Positions 43,270 through 55,316 are shown, counted from the stretch's first letter. The stretch is 64,000 nt of DNA from Tricholoma matsutake (GCA_026075535.2 AP026548.1:1116001-1180000); one strand, 5' to 3'. A program made the numbers and translations. The notes: a model not told the origin generated them from the sequence alone.

Positions 43270-44705
43270 ATGAGGATGACTCACAATCAATATGTCCCCC
43301 CTCCAACATTCTCGGAAGGTGTGGCAACAGACAGCTTGATGGCCCCCTCTAATACAAGAGGGGAGAAGAAGCATTTGAAGGACATGGAAAGTCAGACGCG
43401 CCTGTGTGTTGAAGCATTTAAAAAATATGCAGACCATTTTCTTGTCCCCATGACTATTGCTGACCTCCAATCAGTCCAAATGTCCAAAGAAGTCAAATTA
43501 CAGCTGGATCGGTACTGCTTAGAAACATTGGAACCTCAGCCCCACTCCTGACCATTTTCTGCCATGTATTATGATCCGAGCAAAACATTGTTGTTTTGCT
43601 ATATGGGCGATCACTGGAAGGATGGGTTGGTAGAGGTAAGATTTCTCTTCATATTTTCATCAAAACCCCTCTATGCAGCCTCTAGATAGTCAATACAAGG
43701 ATTGTACCTTGACAGACCTTGAAAAATGTATAGGAAAAGGAAAAAAGGTAGTTCATGATGGGCTTCATGTGGGTGCAACTTGCTTCAGTGAAGCTAGAAC
43801 TAAACCCCTTGGTTTTTAGGGTGATGCCCTGAAGCTCTACCACAAAGCTACACAGATGCTCTGCTCCTGTGTCCATCCCAAGTTTGAAAAAGACCAAAGA
43901 TACAACACAAAACCCAAAGAACTTCTTGATCCATGCCTCATGCATTACCAGATCCAATTGAACCAAGCATCTGGCACTTCAGAGGCAGAGGAGCAGAAAG
44001 GGGTGCTTCACCTGGTTCAAGGATGGATCCAGTAGAAACAGCCAGAAAAGGTAAGCCTTGGATGTATCCCTATCTGCCCATTGATTCATGGTCTCCCCTT
44101 AAAAGGGTCTTTTCTTATCCTGGGAATTTACTCATAGCGGAATTGGCCTGGGTGGAATTTGGTGCTGGTACTGTGCCACTCGACCTGTCACCTTGGTTTT
44201 GGCCACCATTTTCAAGGAACTCTTTCCTAAAGAATATGAAGAATTTAAGGCTGCTTTTGAGGCAGGGGTGTGGTTGGAGGACGATCCTGGTCCATGGCTA
44301 GGATGAGCCATTCATATACAAGCTGGATGGCCTGATTCATGTGGACAGCAACAATAAAAGTCCTACTGTTTCATTTCCTTGTGGTGAATATGATGGGGGG
44401 GAGATGATGGTTCCCCAATTGCATGCCAAGTTCAGGTAACACTGATTATTTATGGGATCAACTCCTTGGGTTCACTTTTTTTAGCTATCTTCCAGGCCAT
44501 GCCTGTTTTTTTCGATCAGCTGAGATATTTCACAAAGTTGCTAAATGGAACCCCCACATGTACAAGCCTGGTGATGATGTCACACCTGGATGCATAGGGT
44601 CAGTTTTCTTCTTTCCTGAACCTAGCTTTGAAGTACTGCAGACAAAGCAACCAGGATGGGGTGCTGGCACAGACTATGGGCGATGGGCCAAATTTTTCAA
44701 GTGAT
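43270..44705 (+). pseudogene. 2-oxoglutarate/Fe(II) dioxygenase-like gene (broken)
   Basis: Exon-like blocks are joined by introns: GTAAGA at 43636 to CAG at 43678, GTAAGCC near 44051, and GTAACA near 44436 to TTTAG near 44484. Early blocks: SQTRLCVEAFKKYADHF, SAMYYDPSKTLLFCYMGDHW. Later blocks: ELFPKEYEEFKAAFEAGVWL, EDDPGPWLG, IYKLDGLIHVDSNN, VSFPCGEYDGGEMMVPQLHA, YLPGHACFFRSAEIFHKVAK, CIGSVFFFPEPSFEVL. HVD and the later H in EIFHKV fit the iron-binding HxD..H of a double-stranded beta-helix oxygenase. Some fungal families of this fold (TET/JBP-like) oxidise methylcytosine; whether this is one is not established. A TGA at 43549-43551 and a frameshift near 44300 break it. Confidence 0.55.
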
Positions 44706-44776
44706 ATGATTAGAATTGATGAAGTAGTATTTACTATAGACATTACTGTCAGGTCTTGGGTTCAATTCCCCCTCCA
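44690..44776 (+). other. tRNA-like sequence (possible SINE head)
   Basis: GGGTTCAATTCC at about 44758 matches the internal B box of pol III promoters. A weak A-box-like AAGTGATATGATTAG lies about 60 bp upstream. No cloverleaf could be drawn, so a decayed tRNA or SINE head is the most that can be said. Confidence 0.25.
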
Positions 44777-45119
44777 TGCATACAAAGCTTTTGCACCCAA
44801 GCCAGAAAGTGGTCTCACCAGCAAATTTGTCATCCCCTAAGAGTATGAAGGGCAGGAAGTAAATGGATTATTGTTGGTTTTCTGGTTGGAAAAAACCATT
44901 ATGCAGAATTCCTGGACCAAGGATGTTATGCAAAATGACAGGGCCATACAGTTATCATTACATTGGTGACTCTACAGTCCTAACACTCTTTTTGAATTTC
45001 TGGTATATCTTATCTAGATTTCAGATTGTTTGGGCCTTGGATGGATTATCAGTGGGCAAAACCTGTGTGAGCTTGTCCCAGTTAGTTGCAGATGACTGTT
45101 GCTATCAGGCTTGTTAGTA

Positions 45120-46110
45120 TCAATGTGAAATGCAGACAATCATATCATACCAATTTTGGGGATAGGCTTTTAAATGCATTCCAACTGACATGTCTATCCT
45201 TCTGCAGGTCCTTCCTGATAGTGTTTCTAAAAAAAGAGTCGTCGAAGGAGGACATAGTTGAGATGTATTCAAAGTGGCTTGCACATTTTGTGAATTGATC
45301 ACCATTGATCTTGTCCTCTTTGAACATGATGCCGTTGTCAATCCCTGACCTGGGATCTGTAATCATTGCCTGCATCTCAGTTCCTGCAGCATCCTCCTTG
45401 CTTATTACACCAGAGATATCCTTATGATAATGATCAATGATAAAAATACTGTGAAGAAGAAATGAAACTAATCACTTTACTATGTTTAATATCTTTCTGT
45501 GCAGCTTTTGTTTGGGACCCCTGTGAAACTTATGTTCAGGCCAATGTTTTCTATTATCCACATGAAATGTTAATCACAGGCTTCTTTTTGGGAGGCTTCG
45601 CTGCATGGGCCTTTTTTGGACTTGAAGGCGTTACCACGGGGGCTGTGGAAAGAATAACCCATGGGTCGTCGGTTTTTGCCTCTGTAGGATGTCGCTTCCT
45701 CAATTCCCACTTTGTTTCAATTGTTTTGGGATCAGCCTGAGGTGCTTTGGTCGAAATTTGATGTTGCGGATGCCTGCGCTTCTGACGCACTTTGGTGCTA
45801 GGGTTATTGGACAGGGATGGTATAGAATCATCATGGAGGGATGGGAGCATTGGGGTCTCATTCGGAACACTTTCAGCATTCAACACAGTGTCATCACTTT
45901 GCACAGGTAGGGGAGCTTCATATGGGACCCCTGGATCTGTCATCACTAGGCAAACTTAATCACCAACTGATAACAGTAATGACTGTGCTACATACTTTGA
46001 GGGTTTCACATGATGTGTGTATTGCCTCCCATTCTGTGATGTGTATTCCTGAGGTTCAAATATGCTGCAATTGCAAGTCACTAAACCTAATTTGGTAAAG
46101 CACCATCTCG
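45120..46110 (-). pseudogene. Uncharacterised gene between the dioxygenase and Ulp1 genes
   Basis: Minus-strand blocks have protein-like composition. The first (46100-45950) holds IFEPQEYTSQNGRQYTHHVK. The next (45946-45554) is acidic then very basic and proline/lysine-rich (VRQKRRHPQHQ, SSPKKAHAAKPPKKKP), as in nuclear tails. The last (45375-45145) holds GDQFTKCASHFEYISTMSSF and RKDLQKDRHVSWNAFKSL. No domain is recognised and frames are interrupted. It could be the tail of a larger decayed gene. Confidence 0.35.
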
Positions 46111-46149
46111 GCATGAGGTGCAGAAAAATGCCTATTTGTTTGGTTCTAT

Positions 46150-46262
46150 CAACACAGTGACAGTTCAGAACCATCACGTGCACCTTAAACTAGGCATGTG
46201 ACAGTTTAGAACTATCACATGCACCTGGAAGCATAGTTTGGCACCATCACATGCACCTTACT
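46150..46262. repeat. GCATGTGACGGTTC palindromic repeat, copy 3
   Basis: GTGACAGTTCAGAACCATCACGTGCACC, CATGTGACAGTTTAGAACTA and CACCATCACATGCACC: three related hairpin words in a row, the same family as 6955-7335. Confidence 0.7.
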
Positions 46263-46272
46263 TAAAGCAAGC

Positions 46273-47794
46273 ATGATTCAGCTGAAAGCAATCAAAACTA
46301 AACGACTCTACATCCACATCACATTTGCCATGCAGCCATTCCAATCATCAAGTGAGGAAGCAATCTGGGAACTGGCATGCAATGAACCTTTCATGCCTCC
46401 TCCATGGCAGTGGACATTTGATGATGGGGTTGTGAAGTTTGGGTGTGACTTCTACCATGTGGACAAGGCAACACTATGTGAACTTGCTTTGCTTGATGTT
46501 CACTTGCAGTATTGGGAAACTACAAGTCCAGAGTAGCTCCAGAGATATCATCAGGGCTTCAGTACAATGTGGAAAATAGTTTTCAATCAGCAAGCACCAG
46601 CACCACATCAACCTATCACACACCAGAATTTCTCAGGCCATGGTGCTGTGAGTGATTTTTATGAAGCTGCATGATAGCAAAGGAAGGAGGATGCTGGATT
46701 ATATTCTGAATAGTGTTTCCAAAGATTAAAAGTTAAAGTTACAAACAGGAAATTTCCAGGAAGATGGTATCCTTTTTATCCTATGATGGTCCTGACCTGA
46801 ACTTATGCTTTTGCCAGATTGGAATTGCAGTGATTTCTGACAAGCACCACCAGGCAGGGCTGTCCCACATGATTCAGATGATATGCTCCGAATGACAGAT
46901 CCATAGGCACAGCAATACTGGATATTCATGGAATCTACCTATTTTTTCCATGATTACATCCAAAAATCAAGATAGCTCATCATCCTTTGGCACTATTCCA
47001 GCTGTGCTTCTCTGCAAGTATGAAGTGGTGGAACAGAAATGGGAGAACATTCTGGAGCTGTCAACTTTGCATATCTGGACAATTGCTCGGGTACCCTTTA
47101 GGAACTCAGGCATCAAGAGATTGCTGCATGGACAGTGGCTTGATGATGATATCATTGATGCTTACTTGGGATTATGTAGATACCTGTGGCCGGATATCAA
47201 ATTTATCTTGGCACACTGGTTTCCTTCCCTTGGAAAATGGGGCCTAGAAGCATCAAGCAAGTCAGTGGCTTGGGTGAGTTACCTTTTCAGCTATGTTGAA
47301 CCAGACTGAATTAGCTGTTGGCACCCAGATTTCAAAAAATGAAACTAGTGTGGCAACTGCCATGAAAACATTCACAGCAGTCATCACTATAATTAATCAT
47401 CCTCAAGACCATTGGGTTGCTCTTAAGTTCAATCCAAAAAGCCAGGTTTTGGAGGTGTTTGATAGCATGGCACCCAAGCATGTCAAAAGGCAATTGGAGA
47501 AAATTGATAAGGTCAGATACCCACCATAGCAGTTACGTGGTTCTGATGCTCCCCTATAATAAGTAGATGATCTTACAACCACTGGGGTTGAATACTTGGC
47601 AAGTTAAGGCAGGAAAAAATGTTCCACAACAGCAGGGTTCTTCAGACTGTGGGGTTTATGCCTGTCAGTTTGCCAAACATATTGCTTTAGAAATTCCCTT
47701 TCAGCAATTATTGAGTGAGAAACAGTGTGAGTGGATTAGGAAAACAATGGTTGTGGAGCTTGCAGATGGGCATATACATGTTCCTTGGAGATAG
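46273..47794 (+). pseudogene. Ulp1/SENP-type SUMO protease (peptidase C48), broken
   Basis: A cysteine protease of the family that matures SUMO or removes it from proteins. The catalytic domain runs from about 47070: GQWLDDDIIDAYLGLCRYLW, then after a break NHPQDHWVALKFNPKSQ (catalytic His) with VFDSM (Asp), and QQQGSSDCGVYACQFAKHI (catalytic Cys). The order and spacing fit Ulp1. Upstream blocks (PFMPPPWQWTFDDGVVKF, ALLDVHLQYWETTSPE at 46273-46536; CFCQIGIAVISDKHHQAG near 46810) may be its N-terminus. Introns or frameshifts lie near 47275 and 47510-47566. Ulp1-like genes are often carried by large DNA transposons, but no matching transposase is seen nearby. Confidence 0.78.
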
Positions 47795-47818
47795 TATATA
47801 TTACAGGATGTTGTTATA

Positions 47819-48889
47819 TCAGACCCAAGCCCATGATGGCCGTAAATCATTATGAGTGGTCCCTGCATTAATCCAGTCCTTCAAATCATCTTTCCCTCCA
47901 AAAGATGTCAAGGAAATCCTATGAGCTTTGTCTAACCTATGAAGCATATAATCCGCAAAGTTCTGGCAATTGGTTGGGATGATGTGATGGAAGACATCCA
48001 CCAAGGATGTAGGTGGATTTTGCAGGTCCATGTAATATACTTGCCCACATATGTTCTGTCAAAGATTGGCTGACAATGTTTTAATAAGGGCCACAGATCC
48101 AAAGGTTTTCAAGGAGGTTCCTACAACCAATACATTGTCAGCTTTTTGTCCATCCAGGGCTTGTATTTTGGCAATATCTCTCCCTTAGGATGTGTTTCCC
48201 CATATAGTATAATTGCAGGTCAAAGCAATCCACCCTGTCCCAAGGATCGTTTCCCTTGACTCCTCCTCTCTTCCATTTGGTTTTTACATTGAGGACAGCC
48301 AGGCAGTTCCCCACTTTTTAAAGTTACAAAGTGATGGAATACATGTTCAGTGAAGCTGCATTGGGTACACATGACCTGCATGGCCGACCCATGAAGTTGC
48401 ACACAGTTAGGATGGTTGCCATCAGTTGCTAATCCTGCCTTCATCTCGAGATCATTGATGTTTTGTGTATAAACCTGACCTAGAACACCAATAGACTGCA
48501 GGGCTCCTAGGAGCTCATGGAATGCAGTTGGTTTTGCCTGTGCAGCAGCCTCTGCAAGGCTTGCCATCTGCAAAGCATGTGCTGCAGATTTCCTTGTGGT
48601 CTTTCCAGCTGTCAGTGGGTTGACGGCACCCAGAATGGCTATCCTACCTCAAAAGTTTCTTTTTGGAACAACTCAAGAACATTCCTATTCAGTGATTTTT
48701 TGCTCAAGAGGCCCTCCGTCCCTCTAAAGGTCTGAATTCCAGCTGCCTGAGAAACTCCTGCACCTTTTATGCAATGATCAGTATCATTAACAGTGAAAAC
48801 AAGTTATTTTTCATACCAAGCACCACCACAAGATATTTCAATTTCAAAAGACTGTCAGCAAGTGATGTTTCCACAGGGGTTACTTTCAT
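47819..48889 (-). pseudogene. Sir2-family (sirtuin) NAD-dependent deacetylase, broken
   Basis: Sirtuins remove acetyl groups from histones and other proteins using NAD. From the right: KYLVVVLGAGVSQAAGIQTFRG spans a 53-bp intron (48764-48816) and is the NAD-binding GAGxS..GIxxFRG motif. VYTQNINDLEMKAGL follows (normally TQNID; the D is N here), then QLHGSAMQVMCTQC with the catalytic His. The zinc site is C..C (MCTQC) plus C..C (GCPQC). The C-terminal NAD motif is VLVVGTSLKTFGSVAL, then GQVYYMDLQNPPTSL. Stops include TAA near 48183 and a TGA near 48058 at an expected arginine codon. A frameshift near 48640 is also required. The type looks closest to fungal HST3/HST4-like sirtuins. Confidence 0.82.
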
Positions 48890-49112
48890 GTTGTCCTTCC
48901 CGAAGAAAGTAAAGCTGAGATTCAATTTCCTCTGAGAGATATAAGGATGATTTATCCTTGTTTGCATATTCTTTTGCCTCTGAGTTCATAAAATTCCATG
49001 CATGCATCCATTCATTCCTGTCTATTGAAAACACCAACAAACTATAGAAAGCCTTGCCTACATTACAGTGAAGTATCTGGCCCACATTTAGGACATTTAT
49101 AAAGAACCTGCC

Positions 49113-49514
49113 TGTTAGGAAACCACCCCATTACCTAATAAACTTTCATTTTTATTTTATTATGTCAAATTATGCTACATGACGCCAAATGACGCTACAT
49201 TTTGATAGCGTGAGAATTTTATTTCGCACGCATCAAAATGTACGCGCATGTACAAGTGTGTCGGTAACAACAATGTACAATATATGTAACATAGTATATA
49301 AACCCTAAATATATGCCTAGGGGACCCCAGTTGTGTTCTCTTAGGTATTCCACCTACGTTTTCGGTGTGAAAGGCCTATCTCAACAAACTCACCTATTAA
49401 TAACCCCTCGCATCAAAACCATCAATTCCCCCATCATGAGCGCGGATCCCGCCCCCTTCTTGTAGAGAGAACCCACACAGTCTTAGCTAGCAGATAGTGG
49501 GTGTTGCCCTAACA
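49113..49514 (+). repeat. 5' LTR, Gypsy family A copy 3
   Basis: 402 bp, TGTTAGG...CCTAACA. By eye it differs from the 3' LTR at about 19 positions, nearly all being CG in one LTR and TG or CA in the other. Confidence 0.96.
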
Positions 49515-50000
49515 GAAGAACACAACTTCCCATATCAGTGCGCCTTCTCTTACTTGTGCATACGTCATTGTTTCACCGCACCACATCCGATTACTCATCC
49601 TTTCGGCATGAGCCGGAAGTACTTGTATATACGTAATCTACCTTTTCTTTTGTAAGCCGATGCCAGGCCTCACCTTACATTGCGACTGCCAGTGATTGAG
49701 AGGCAGCGCTCGTCATTAGGACAGCTGCAACCGGACAACTGATCGGATCTGGTTTAGTTACGATTTACATTACTCTATTTGGACGACTATTTTAGTTACA
49801 AGCCGAATTCAGTGATATCTCCGAGATCAGGCACTGTTGGAAGGGTTATTGATCCGAAGTGTCAAAATAGGCGCCCGACGAACGACGAACCATTGACGAA
49901 CCTCGACGAACCTTATCACGTGACCCGTAGACGTTTGGAGAGGTCTCGAAGAAAAATTTTGAATTTGTCGAAGAAGTGATTCATCACAGATTCTACAATT

Positions 50001-51098
50001 ATGTCCGAACCTTCAACTTCTAATCCCGGTCCTAATCCTGTTCCCATACCAGCACTAGAGGCGAAAATTGATGTGCTCACAGGGCAAATGTCGCAATTAG
50101 TGTCAGTATTGGCAGCATCACAGCCCAGACAAGTGGAAGTACAGCCAGAGACAACAGGAGAAAGAGATGATGAGATGGAGGAGATGGTGGAGTGGATATC
50201 GCAGGAGGATGAGACGGTGGAGAAATCCGGAAATGGAAAAGTGCGCTTACCTAAGTACATGCCCCCACAAATCTTTGATGGTACCATGGAGAATACAAAA
50301 TCCTTCATCAGCTCTATAGTATTGTACATCCATGGGAGGAAGCCAGAGTTTCGTACAGCCGAGTCTAGGATTATGTTTGCTCTCTCATACATTCAGGGGG
50401 GGAAAGCACAGTTCTGGAGAAACAAGGCTATTAATCAAATTGCTGCAGGAAATAAACCATTTGCAACCTTCAAGGAATTTCTGGAGAGATTGGAGGCACA
50501 GTTTGGAGACCCTAATCCAAAGGCGACAGCCAATGCTAAATTAAAGACCATGCACCAAGGTTCCTTAATGGCGGATGAATTTATTTTGCAGTTCAAAGCA
50601 GAAGCTTCGCAAACGGACATGGGAGAAGCCGCGTTGGTAGAGTTTTTGAAAGCAGGATTAAATCCCTCTTTATTCAAGTCTATCTACTGACTACCTTCTA
50701 TGCCAGAGAAGTTGGACGAGTGGTATAATTGGGCAATGTGCCTTGACTGGCAATATCAGCAGGAACAGGCGGAGTCAAAGTTGATGTATGGAAGTAGTAA
50801 ATTTGGAAAGTCATCAGGAGGAAGGTCCGAGAAAGGAAAGGTGCCTCAGGCACAAGCTCCGAGGGCACAGCCACTGGCCATGGCAGTGACACCTATAGTT
50901 ACGGAGTCAGCAGCACCAGCAGAGGCAATGGAGGTTGATCAAGCGGGGAGATGAGCCCCACTTAAATGTTTTAACTGTGGGCAGTTAGGACACATTGCTA
51001 GGAATTGTAGGCAGAAAAGAAAGATTAGGGAAGCTACAATTGAGGAAGTGAAGCTGCAGGAAGGCAGGCAGAAGAATTTTGTGGAAGAGTCCCAGTGA
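50001..51098 (+). pseudogene. Gypsy gag, two in-frame stops
   Basis: A 366-codon frame, same layout as 9926-11022, with capsid-like region and the CCHC knuckle CFNCGQLGHIARNC just after 50967. Stops are TGA at 50688-50690 (CAA in copy 2) and 50952-50954 (CGA in copy 2). The second comparison shows directly that the ancestral codon was CGA. The frame itself is intact. Confidence 0.94.
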
Positions 51099-51274
51099 AG
51101 GTTTCCCCATTGGTGACCCAGAATCGTTACAATGTATTAGTATCTGAGGAAAATCAGGAAATGAAATTGAGGAGGAGTACAACTGTTGTGAATCACATGA
51201 CAAAGAAAATTGCCAAGTACTATTTCCAAAAACCCCTAAATTCTTTATTCACTCTGTGCAAATAGAAAATCACC

Positions 51275-54200
51275 TTGACTGTGGGACTGAAGACAGTGGA
51301 CACGCATGCAGCAATTGATGTGGAAGCGTTGCTTGATAGTGGTGCTACAGGATTATTTATTAATCAATCCTTAATTACTGGAAACGGTATTAACACATGC
51401 AAGCTGGTGCAACCTATAATGGTGTACAATATTGACGGAACAGTCAATCACAGAGGAACTATCAAGGAGGAGGTGACTATGGTACTAAAGTATCAGGAGC
51501 ATCAGGAGCGAGCCGTATTCGAAGTGTGCAATCTTGGGAAAACCAATCTAATAATAGGATGTCTGTGGTTATGGAAGCATAATCCCGAAATTGATTGGAA
51601 AACTGGGAAAGTACAAATGACTCGTTGTCCTAAGGAATGTAATGTGTATGGGAGGAAGATGAAGAAAGAAAAAAGGAAAAAGAAAGAGAAAGAACATCCG
51701 AGAAAGTATTCTGTTACGATGGAGGAAGTGGAGGATGAGGAAATGCCAAATGGGGAAGTTCCGATCATGATTGAGAAAGAAGAGCAAAAGCAAACCTTTA
51801 GAGCAGTTCATGGAGGACAGTCGTGGGATAAGAATATCGTGAAGGTGGAGAAGCCAGTGGAGGAATGGGTGCCAAAAGTGTATCATGAACATTTGTCAGT
51901 GTTCCAAAAGAAGGAGTCTGAGCGAATGCCGGTGTGGAAGCCATGGGATCATGCGATTGAGATGAAGCCCGCATTTGTGCCGAAGAAGTCGAAGGTATAT
52001 CCGTTATATCTGATGGAACAAGAAGAAGTGGATGCATTCCTGAAGGAGCACTTGCGCAAAGGATACATATGACCTTTGAAATCACCGCAGACATCACCAA
52101 TATTCTTTGTGCCCAAAAAAGACCAAAGAAAGAGGATGTGTACCGATCATAGGTATCTGAATGAGTGGACAGTGAAGAACGCGTACCCCCTGCCATTGAT
52201 CTCAGAAATAATTGATAAGGTGGGAAAAGCCAAGGTCTTTACAAAATTGGATTTACGATGGGGATACAACAATGTACGAATAAAGAAAGGAGATGAGTGG
52301 AAGGCTGCATTTGCCACGCGTCGAGGATCCTTCGAGCCGCTTGTCATGTTTTTTGGGATGACTAATAGTCCCCTGACCTTTCAAAATATGATGAATGACA
52401 TTTTCAAGGACATAATAGACAAAGGCGTGGTAATAATATTTATTGATGACATTCTGATATTCACGGAGGATGAAGAGAATCATGAGGCGATAGTGCAGGA
52501 GGTGTTACGGAGGTTGGCAGAGAATGATCTATTTTTGAAACCAGAGAAGTGTGTGTTTGGGGCAAGCAAGATCGAGTTCCTAGGATTATTGATCGGTCCT
52601 GACAGGATCAAAATGGATCTGATCAAGGTACAGGCGATCACAGATTGGCCTGTGCCCACCTGTGTCAAGGAGGTTCAAGCCTTCTTGGGACTCGCAAATT
52701 ATTATCGTCGCTTTGTGCACAATTTTTCTAAAATTGCTGCACCCTTACATAACCTTACGTGAAAGGGAGTAGTATGGAGGTGGGGAGAGCAGCAGCAGAC
52801 AGCGTTTGAGGAGTTGAAGAGGAAGTTTGTGGAGGGACCAATATTAGCCCCAGTAGATTTCACATGCCCTTTGCGAGTGGAATCCGATGCATCCAATTTT
52901 GCTACTGGAGCAGTATTATCAATGCTGTGCAAAGATGACAAATGGCATCCTTGTGCATACTTGTCAAAAGGGTTGAATGATGTGGAGAGGAATTATGATG
53001 TGCATGACAAAGAGATGTTGGGGATAATATGAGCATTGGAGGCGTGGAGGCATTATTTGGAGGGATGTACGCATCAGATTGAGATCTGGATGGATCATCA
53101 AAATCTGCAATACTTCATGTCCGCTAAAAAGCTTAATCACCGGCAAGCACGTTGGGCACTATTCCTATCGTGTTTCAATTTTCACTTGGTCCACAAAGTG
53201 GGAAGCTTAATGAGGAAAGCAGATGCATTATCCAGACATATTGATCATAAAAGGGGGGTGGAGGAGGACAATAAAAATGTTACCTTACTCAAACCCGAAT
53301 ACTTTCGCATTTGCACTATGCGTCAAGGGCATCTATTAATAGATAGCTTGGAAATGGAAATGTTGTCTAAAATTAGACAGTGTTCGGAAATGGACAATGA
53401 AGTAGTGGAAGCCATGAAAGCTCTGAAGGGAGAGAAGAAAGGTAATATCAAAGGAGATGAATGGGCTGAGGAACAAGGGTTGGTGTTGTTTCGAGGAAAA
53501 GTGTATGTACTGAAGGATCAGGATTTGCGAAGGGAGATCGTCCGGTTACATCACAATACACTGATTGCCGGACACCCAGGAAGATGGAAGACGTTGGAAT
53601 TAGTAATGAGAAATTATTGGTGGCCCGGAATTTCGAAGTATGTGTTGGGGTATGTGGATGGATGTGATACGTGCATGAGGGGGAAGAAATTTCCAGAGAA
53701 ACCTGCAGGAAAATTAATGCGGAACCCTATACCTAAAGCGCTGTGGCGAGATATATCTGTGGATTTTATTACCAGATTACCCGAGGCTCAAGGGTACGAT
53801 GCAATATTCGTAGTATGCGACCGCTTTACAAAGGAGGTCCATATTATTCCTACTACTACAGAAACCTCATCATTGGGCTTGGCATGCCTCTATCTAAATC
53901 AGGTATGGCGGTTACATGGGTTACCCGATACCATTATCTCCGATCACGGACCACAATTTGCTTCCACGTTTATGCGAGAACTAAACAACATATTGGGAAT
54001 TCAAACTAAATTATCTATGGCATATCACCCGCAGACTGATGGGCAGACAGAGAGAATGAATCAGGAGTTGGAGCAGTACCTATGTATGTTTGTCAACTAC
54101 CGACAAACTGACTGGCCCGAATAGTTGGCAATTGCCGAATTTTCCCACAATAACAAATTCCATTTGGCTACTTGTATATCACCCTTTTTCGCGAATTATG

Positions 54201-54903
54201 GATATCATCCTCGCATGGGAGTAGAACCCAGAAGGGAAGTCAAAGTACAGTCAGTAGAAGATTTTGTATCTAAGATGCAAAAGGTACAAGAGGAAGCAGA
54301 GGCAGCATTGAAGAAAGCACATGATGACATGATGTGACACGTGGATCGTACTCGAGCACGCGCTCCAGAGTACAAAGTTGGTGACTTGGTATGGCTAAGT
54401 ACCAAGGACCTGAACATTCCACGACCTTTGAAGAAACTTACGGAGAAACAAGTTGGCCCATATGCGATCTCTAAAGTGATCTCGCCTAATGTGGTAGTGC
54501 TAAAATTACCCTGATCATTTAAGATTGATCCCGAGATTAACGTATCCCGCCTACGCCCTTACCGTCCGCCCACTATTCCTGGCCAACAAACTACTCCACA
54601 ACCTCTGATAATAGTAGAAGGTGCTCCAGAATACATAGTTGAAGAAATTCTAGACTCACGTCTTCAATGGAACAAATTGGAGTTCTTAATAAAGTGGAAA
54701 AACTATACCGACAAAAATAATTCGTGGGAACCCGACGAGAATTGTAAGCGAGCGCATAACACGATCGCCCAATTCCTTAACATAATCCGAATGCTCCACG
54801 TTGCATTGCGAGAATGGTGTATGAGGGGATGAAATTCCAGCCTTACCAAAATTTCACAGAGGGGACAAACATAATATTTTCTTGCCTGGAAGTCGAGGCA
54901 TAA
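51275..54903 (+). pseudogene. Gypsy pol: protease, RT, RNase H, integrase, chromodomain
   Basis: One continuous frame to the chromodomain. Protease: ALLDSGATGLF. Reverse transcriptase: [51 protein letters not shown]. RNase H: VESDASNF, HDKEMLGII, WMDHQNLQYF, MRKADALSRH. Integrase: zinc finger HHNTLIAGH..CDTC, then the DDE core (VDFITRLPEAQG, IISDHGPQF, TDGQTERMNQELE). GPY/F-like KQVGPYAISKVI precedes the chromodomain (YIVEEILDSRL, LIKWKNYTDKNNSWEPDE). Stops: TGA 52070-52072, 52760-52762, 53030-53032, 54335-54337 and 54512-54514, and TAG 54122-54124 where copy 1 has TGG. A frameshift near 54775 disturbs the C-terminus. Confidence 0.95.
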
Positions 54904-54914
54904 AAGGGGGGTAA

Positions 54915-55316
54915 TGTTAGGAAACCACCCCATTACCTAATAAACTTTCATTTTTATTTTATTATGTCGAATTATGCTACATGACGCCAAATGACGCTAC
55001 ATTTTGATAGTGTGAGAATTTTATTTCGCACGCATCAAAATGTATGCACATGTACGAGTGCGTCGGTAACAACAATGTACAATATATGTAACATAGTATA
55101 TAAACCCTAAATATATGCCTAGGGGACCCCAGTTGTGTTCTCTTAGGTATTCCACCTACGTTTTCAGTGTGAAAGGCCTATTTCAACAAACTCACCTATT
55201 AATAACCCCACACATCAAAACCATCATTTCCCCCATCACGAGCGTGGATCCCACCCCCTTCTTGTAGAGAGAACCTGCATGGTCTTAGCTAGCAGATAGT
55301 GGGTGTCGCCCTAACA
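54915..55316 (+). repeat. 3' LTR, Gypsy family A copy 3
   Basis: 402 bp, preceded by the purine tract AAAAGGGGGGTAA. It retains some CG sites lost in the 5' LTR and vice versa. Confidence 0.96.

Larger units (their letters stand above)
49113..55316 (+). mobile_element. Full-length Ty3/Gypsy chromovirus, family A copy 3 (6.2 kb)
   Basis: Complete structure: 5' LTR, leader, gag, single-frame pol (protease, reverse transcriptase, RNase H, integrase, chromodomain), purine tract, 3' LTR. Gag and pol together hold eight in-frame stops, seven of them TGA where CGA is expected, so it is not autonomous now. The bases next to the LTRs (CTGCC left, GATAT right) do not match, so no target duplication is seen. 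Confidence 0.97.

Noticed and set aside
43270..48889. KDZ transposase as the vehicle of the modifier gene cluster
   Set aside because: KDZ elements are known to carry such genes, but no KDZ transposase motif was found anywhere in the window.
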